Source: Nipponacmea schrenckii
Taxonomy: Eukaryota; Mollusca; Gastropoda; Lottiidae
Direction of reading: 5' to 3'
DNA: 64,000 nucleotides
Assembly (NCBI GenBank): GCA_030562195.1
Contig: JAUJPP010000011.1
Coordinates: 3,906,001-3,970,000, forward strand
Part shown: piece by piece, positions 58,166-64,000 of the stretch
How the letters are laid out: each line of letters starts with the position of its first letter
How positions within the stretch are numbered: the first letter of the stretch is position 1
Program-made: the position numbers and the translations under genes
The notes under the pieces: model-generated
The model's input: the letters and a program-made list of their open reading frames with translations, nothing else
Told to the model about the DNA's origin: nothing
Database searches by the model: none

Positions 58166-58984
58166 AGAAAACAGAGAACCAAACGCTGAATATCCATCTA
58201 TTGCTTCATCCGATTGTGGTTGAGATTGCAGAATTAATGACTCTCTTTAAATATTGTTTAATTGTCCAACAAACCCTATCAAATATTGTTATAAAGTGTT
58301 TCCTGATTTGAAATGATAAACAGATTTGTGAGTTTATTATTGATATTTATAGTGTAAAAACTGGCATTCTATCAAAGTATCAAAATTAATCCAAGATAAT
58401 TTACATAATCTGGATGGTTTCTGAACACGTAGATTGTACGAGGCCTGTTTTATTCTAGTTTTTATATTATATCTGGATTATCTATACAAGTTAACTGTTA
58501 TATTGACGTGTGCTAGCATCATCTAGAGAGATATTGTGTTCAGTTTCTACCTTACGTTCCCAGATAAACATCTAACTGTGAAGACTGAAGTGAGGAAAAT
58601 CTATTTGACTATAAAATATTGAAAAGCTTTTAGAGCTGGTTGTAAAATTAGTTCAGTTTTAAAGAGACGTTACAGGCCATTCCTAAATTAAAAATATAGA
58701 TCTTGTTACACTTCTCCTGTCTTCATTTGATTTACTGGAGACAGGAGATGAAATGAATGGAGTTTTACATCCTACTCTTCTGTACCTTATGGGTTAATGA
58801 AGACTGGACTGAAAACAGGAGATTGTCTGTTATATTGAATACAAGTTCTAATGGTGATTGTCAGTCTCAGTTTAGGGCAGATCATTGTTACAGCAGTTCA
58901 CTTTGTATTTAATATTTTTAATGTCAGTATTTAATACTGAAGTAATAATACAGGTAGCTGAATATATCAAACAACACATGGGAT
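58166..58984. other. Unassigned sequence with one SINE-1 tail fragment
   Basis: Bases 58747-58805 are a SINE-1 tail (GAAATGAATGGAGTTTTACA, CTACTCTTCTGTACCTTATG). The rest is AT-rich with no recognised gene. Confidence 0.55.
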
Positions 58985-59430
58985 ATATTATGGGATAGAT
59001 ACGCACTTCTTCAATAACAAGGTATATATCGTTTCAACACAATTTACACATGTTGTCAACTGTTGAAAGGAAGAAGAGGGTTGTCTGGTTGATGACAAGT
59101 GCCCCTTCACCTCCAGCAGATTCTGATATCACAAATTAGTTAGTTGGTGGTTGTATTGGTGATTCTGTGCTGTTGGTTTAGTAGCTGATATTTTTGACAT
59201 CTGGTTGGGTCAATGACGGTGAGACTCTGCCCCCCAGGATGAAGAAGAAAGGTGAAAACATGAGAATATATAGCAAGGAGAGTAGTTAGTAGGTGATTGA
59301 CAGGGACCAGAACAACAAGGGAGATAATTGATTAACATTAATTGTAAAACTTCGTTTATTTGATTTTTATATATCTTGTTAGTAAAGAAGTGTGTTATAC
59401 CATAATTTATTCTCTTGTTTTATCTGTTTT
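58985..59430. mobile_element. Foldback element, apparent source of the two STXBP1 intron arrays
   Basis: The left end CACTTCTTCAATAACAAGGT, ATATA is the inverse of the right end TATATCTTGTTAGTAAAGAA, GTG. The internal segment GGTTGATGACAAGT...AGCAGATTCTGATATCACA matches the long unit of the 15.5-15.9-kb array, and the right end through CATAATTTATTCTCTTG matches the edge of the 16.4-18.0-kb array. Confidence 0.6.
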
Positions 59431-61178
59431 AAGTGTGATCTCTGCTTCTTGATGTTGTTTAAATTTGAAAGAGAAAGATGTGTTATATAGATATTATCAG
59501 ATCATATCCTTTAAAACCTACACCATAACACCAACTATGGTTAAAGTAAGTGTGGTTTTATAGTGTGTTTTTTTACTGTATAGCAATATAAACAGGAAGT
59601 ATAATAATAATGTAGAATATAAATGAAGAGGTGTTAGGTTGTTTATAAATTTTGATTGGTTTGTAAAATGAAGATGGTAGAATATATAAAGTTAAAGATA
59701 ACACAGTGTCTAGAGTGGTAACAGACTAGCAGTGTTGCTTTTAAAATGTGAAGTTGGCAGCTTTCAACAGGAGCTCATTCTTTATTCCTTATGTGAAAAG
59801 TTTATTAGTTGTCACCTGTGTTTCGTCTATATGTTTTTTGAATTTTGAGTTTTGTTTTGCGGACTGGATTGTTTGTATTTGGTTAATTATTAGACTTAAC
59901 CAACTCTAACCTGTTACTATCAACTGACCTGGTGTTTTAAATATATCATATTAGCAGTTTTCACTTGGAAAGATTGAATGGATTAGACAGTCTATATAGT
60001 TTTTGACTATTATATTTGTTTTAACTGGAGATGTAAAGTTTTCCCTTACGAATCCTGGTTGACTTGACTTAAACCAACCAGTACTAATCTGGAAACTTAT
60101 TCTCAAAAACTTTAACTTTAAAAATAATTTTAATATTCCAGACATCTGATTTAGTTTTGTTATCCAATTTGATGAATATTTCTTTAAATCTGTATTTTAA
60201 GAATGTGGGCCCTGGATTTATTAAAAATAATTAGTGATTAAAGATTTTATTTGTATTCAAACTAAACTGAAGGAAATAATTTTATAGCTGAGTCTATTTT
60301 CATCATATTGAGTCAGTGATTTGACGTATCATGGTGTTTGGAGCTGAATTAGACTATGAATTGTATGGAATAAGAAAAAAAGATGCTATTTCTGTCAGAG
60401 TTGGAATAGAAATGTAGAAACTTGGAGATAATTGTTTCACCGACATTCAACATCACAGACACTACCATCAGATAGTTGTCATAGTTTACATTCAATTAAA
60501 GAGATTGTAAAGAGGTTTTTTTAAAATGTTGTATGTGTATCAGTGCTACTGATAGCATCAATGTGCACCATTCCAATCAGAAGTCTGTGGTTCCTGTAAT
60601 TCCACTAAAACTAAGTGCTTTATAATGGCAAAATGCTTGTGTCATATAAAGCCCTTCACAGATATAGTGGAATTGCAGGAACCACAAAAGACAGACAATA
60701 AACTGGAATGGTGGATACACAGAAAACCTTTTCACAATATCTTTCCCTTTAAAACAAGATTATGTTTTTACAGTGTGAAGATGTGATTAAGATTAACTTG
60801 TTGACAATCGAAGTGAAGAAGTAGATCTATATTAGTGATTATAGAATGACATCGATATTAATAATCATTTATAGACATCAATTATTATAGATATAGACCT
60901 CTATTTATTCTTTAACAAACGTTTCATTACACAACGTAACGTTTCATTACACATACTGGTAACTTTTCATTACACTCAGGAACTTTCTCTAGTGATGATA
61001 CATCATGTTGTGTCTTAATGTGCAGTGATAATCTAAATAATTAATATAAACAATATTTTTGTAAGGATTAAAATGAGATATAATAGGTTTATACAAGTTG
61101 GTGTAATACTCTAGTGATTTGACTCAACGTGGAATTAGAACTTCGTGATTATAGTGAATATAGATATAAATAGTAACA
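59431..61178. other. Sequence upstream of exon C, with dispersed-repeat fragments
   Basis: Bases 60068-60150 carry a diverged copy of the 62-kb unit (CTGGAAACTTATTCTCAAAA, then AATATTCCAGACATCTGA). Bases 60530-60740 carry the 3.4-kb family in direct (CTACTGATAGCATCAATG) and inverted (GTGGAATTGCAGGAACCACA) orientation. The last few hundred bases before 61179 may hold a promoter for exon C; no TATA box is assigned. Confidence 0.5.
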
Positions 61179-61335
61179 ATGTTTGACAGTCGGAACGTTA
61201 AGAGGCGGAGTTCTCAAGGAGCCGAGAAAACCTCGGAAGCTAAAATGATGGCGGCGTTTAATCGGAGTAAATCGTTGACCGGTCTAGAGCCTCTATTTGA
61301 ATATCCACCTATAGTGATTTCACCAGAACCAAAAG
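61179..61335 (+). CDS. Candidate first coding exon C, unidentified gene
   Basis: A 157-nt frame from an ATG (acaATG) ends AAA G/GTAAGA, a strong donor, in phase 1. The 52 codons use G and C at third positions far more than nearby DNA. The peptide has a basic patch KRRSSQ, which fits a PKA-type phosphorylation site, a second NRSKSLTG site, and a Pro-rich end (EYPPIVISPEPK). This is the best supported of the three candidate starts. The protein family was not recognised, and downstream exons lie beyond the window. Confidence 0.65.
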
Positions 61336-61473
61336 GTAAGAATATGATCACAGCCCTCATTTTTCCCTAAATAATTCTCATAAAACACCTTTTGAGAATA
61401 TTCGCCAAGTTCCACAAAATTGTCAAAACACAAAATTAACACAATTCATAAAGTCCCTAATAACAAGCATCCT

Positions 61474-61706
61474 AAACTATCGCATTCTTTTTACATCATA
61501 GAAATAACAGACCTGAACCTAATTAGAGTCCATTAAATTACAACACCAGACTAAATCAGTTGAATGATGTAAAGGGTCATGATATTTTCCCATCTGAAAC
61601 TATTGCATTGTTCTTACATCATAGAAATAACAGACCTGAACCTAATTAGAGTCCATTAAATTACAACACCAGACTAAATCAGTTGATATGAAAGGTCTGT
61701 ATTTTC
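61474..61706. repeat. ~117-bp direct duplication in the intron after exon C
   Basis: TTACATCATAGAAATAACAG, ACCTGAACCTAATTAGAGTC and AACACCAGACTAAATCAGTTGA occur twice in tandem, almost identical, so recent. Confidence 0.9.
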
Positions 61707-62159
61707 CCCGAAACACATGTTTTACCATGTGTGATTTAGAGTCATTAAAATTTTAACAAGGTATTATTGGCATGGAAAACTGGCCTGATATTTACCAGTT
61801 TTACTGGTTACATCTAGTAGTATATTGAGGTACTGTGATATTGGGTATGTGATATCTGGTACCTGTAGAGTATAGAAGATTCAATGAGGACTTCTACTCC
61901 ATACCTGTAAACATCTACCATACAGAACCAGGTGTCAGTCTATTTATAGTAACTCTAGATAGTTTACCTGATTTCATGATGGTGGGAACTAATTACAGGT
62001 TGTTACAGGTTAAATACCATTTATACCTCAATTATTGAAAACATGTTACTCTAACCATCTATTGATAGAGTTTGTTGGCCAATTTCTGTACCTTATTTTC
62101 ATTGGTCAGGATGAAAAGCGATATGAATATATAATAAACAGTATAGGGTGTTACCCTTC

Positions 62160-63575
62160 TTCGTTAGCCCATAATATGCAGAAGAGTAGGATATAAAACT
62201 CCTTATTCTTGAAAACTTAACTTAAGATGATTTTAGTGTTCTAGTCATCTGGGACCTTATTCTTGAAAACTTAACTTAAGATGATTTTAGTGTTCCAGTC
62301 ATCTGGGACCTTATTCTCTGAAAACTTAACTTAAGATGATTTTAGTGTTCCAGTCATCTGGGACCTTATTCTTGAAAACTTAACTTAAGATGATTTTAGT
62401 GTTCCAGTCATCTGGGACCTTATTCTTAAAACTTAACTTAAGATGATTTTAGTGTTCCAGTCATCTGGGACCTTATTCTTGAAAACTTAACTTAAGATGA
62501 TTTTAGTGTTCCAGTCATCTGGGACCTTATTCTTAAAACTTAACTTAAGATGATTTTAGTGTTCCAGTCATCTGGGACCTTATTCTTGAAAACTTAACTT
62601 GTGTTCCAGTCATCTGGGACCTTATTCTCTAAAACTTAACTTAAGATGATTTTAGTGTTCCAGTCATCTGGGACCTTATTCTTGAAAACTTAACTTAAGA
62701 TGATTTTAGTGTTCCAGTCATCTGGGACCTTATTCTCTAAAACTTAACTTAAGATGATTTTAGTGTTCCAGTCATCTGGGACCTTATTCTTGAAAACTTA
62801 ACTTAAGATGATTTTAGTGTTCCAGTCATCTGGGACCTTATTCTTGAAAACTTAACTTAAGATGATTTTAGTGTTCTCAGTCATCTGGGACCTTATTCTT
62901 AAAACTTAACTTAAGATGATTTTAGTGTTCCAGTCATCTGGGACCTTATTCTTAAAACTTAACTTAAGATGATTTTAGTGTTCCAGTCATCTGGGACCTT
63001 ATTCTTGAAAACTTAACTTAAGATGATTTTAGTGTTCCAGTCATCTGGGACCTTATTCTTGAAAACTTAACTTAAGATGATTTTAGTGTTCCAGTCATCT
63101 GGGACCTTATTCTTAAAACTTAACTTAAGATGATTTTAGTGTTCTAGTCATCTGGGACCTTATTCTTGAAAACTTAAACTTAAGATGATTTTAGTGTTCC
63201 AGTCATCTGGGACCTTATTCTTGAAAACTTAACTTGTGTTCCAGTCATCTGGGACCTTATTCTCTAAAACTTAACTTAAGATGATTTTAGTGTTCCAGTC
63301 ATCTGGGACCTTATTCTTAAAACTTAACTTAAGATGATTTTAGTGTTCCAGTCATCTGGGACCTTATTCTTGAAAACTTAACTTAAGATGATTTTAGTGT
63401 TCCAGTCATCTGGGACCTTATTCTTGAAAACTTAACTTAAGATGATTTTAGTGTTCCAGTCATCTGGGACCTTATTCTTGAAAACTTAACTTAAGATGAT
63501 TTTAGTGTTCCAGTCATCTGGGACCTTATTCTTGAAAACTTAACTTAAGATGATTTTAGTGTTCCAGTCATCCAA
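62160..63575. repeat. ~53-bp minisatellite, about 26 units, next to a SINE-1 tail
   Basis: The unit is AACTTAACTTAAGATGATTT, TAGTGTTCCAGTCATCTGGG, ACCTTATTCTTGAA. Variants (TTAAAA, TCTGAAAA, TCTAAAA) differ at the junction, and a deleted unit (AACTTAACTTGTGTTCC) occurs twice about 0.65 kb apart. A SINE-1 tail in plus orientation (TAGCCCATAATATGCAGAAG) abuts the left edge. Confidence 0.95.
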
Positions 63576-64000
63576 TTAGATTACTGCATGGATAATCCTA
63601 GTCTGGGCACTGTACCCCCTCTAGTCCTACCTATATATCTCCTAACTATATCTATGTATAATTGATATACTTCCCCTTGTTAAAAGTTGCTACCTATGTT
63701 TGCCGATATGTTGTTTTGGATTTCATGTTCTCTCTTGCCCACCTTGTTGTTCAGTTAGTTCAATATTAATATTTTCAAATCAACAGCTAGTTCAACTTGA
63801 CTACTGTGAATATAAGTTGTGTATCTTACACCAACCTGTATTTAGCTCCAATAAACTACAGGTTCTAGGTGTTCCAGTGATTACCAAATAGATTAATATA
63901 CCAGATATTTTACCTGTTTCTCTACCTGCTTTAGATCATTCACCTCTCTTTAATATTTCTCTCATCAGCTTCTCATTAATATGATTGTTAATTAGGATTT
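63576..64000. other. Right-edge sequence with no recognised feature
   Basis: This is AT-rich, presumably intronic to the gene of exon C. A 63-codon frame at 63700-63891 has no splice or homology support. Confidence 0.35.

Overview
This is a window of nuclear DNA from an animal, AT-rich and full of introns. Two intact conserved genes, the 5' end of a third, and three probable first exons can be read from it. The genes are bilaterian. The tRNA-headed SINEs, the abundant MITEs and minisatellites, and a GGGAAATAACTC-type motif that I recall as common in mollusc DNA suggest a mollusc or another lophotrochozoan. That assignment is inference, not proof.

Layout. At 200-394 on the minus strand lies an N-terminal exon of carnitine O-acetyltransferase (CRAT), which runs off the left edge. 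Head-to-head with it, PTPA (the phosphatase 2A activator) occupies 1283-9235 on the plus strand in 10 exons (327 aa). Tail-to-tail with PTPA, a Munc18/UNC-18/Rop gene (STXBP1-like) runs from 27720 down to 14791 on the minus strand in 16 exons (583 aa). Divergent from it at 28247 is a tiny first exon. Further candidate first exons at 45361-45430 and 61179-61335 end in the same phase, so 28-64 kb is best read as the long 5' intronic region of one unidentified plus-strand gene with several promoters. Its body lies beyond the right edge.

The genes are ordinary housekeeping or neuronal-secretion genes: mitochondrial/peroxisomal acetyl-carnitine exchange, PP2A activation, and control of SNARE-mediated vesicle fusion. 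They do not form a pathway. Their order is informative, because CRAT and PTPA are also head-to-head neighbours in human 9q34, and STXBP1 lies on the same arm.

Roughly a quarter of the window is minisatellite DNA in more than twenty arrays (units 15-91 bp). Several arrays are built from pieces of dispersed elements that also occur here as single copies: a tRNA-derived SINE, a CORE-like SINE, and foldback/MITE elements. Some sit right at 5' splice sites and multiply donor-like sequences. One array is enclosed by about 45-bp terminal inverted repeats and looks like a mobile element with a satellite core. No prokaryotic, CRISPR or viral system was seen. The long uninterrupted reading frames in the arrays arise because the unit length is a multiple of three, and they are not genes.
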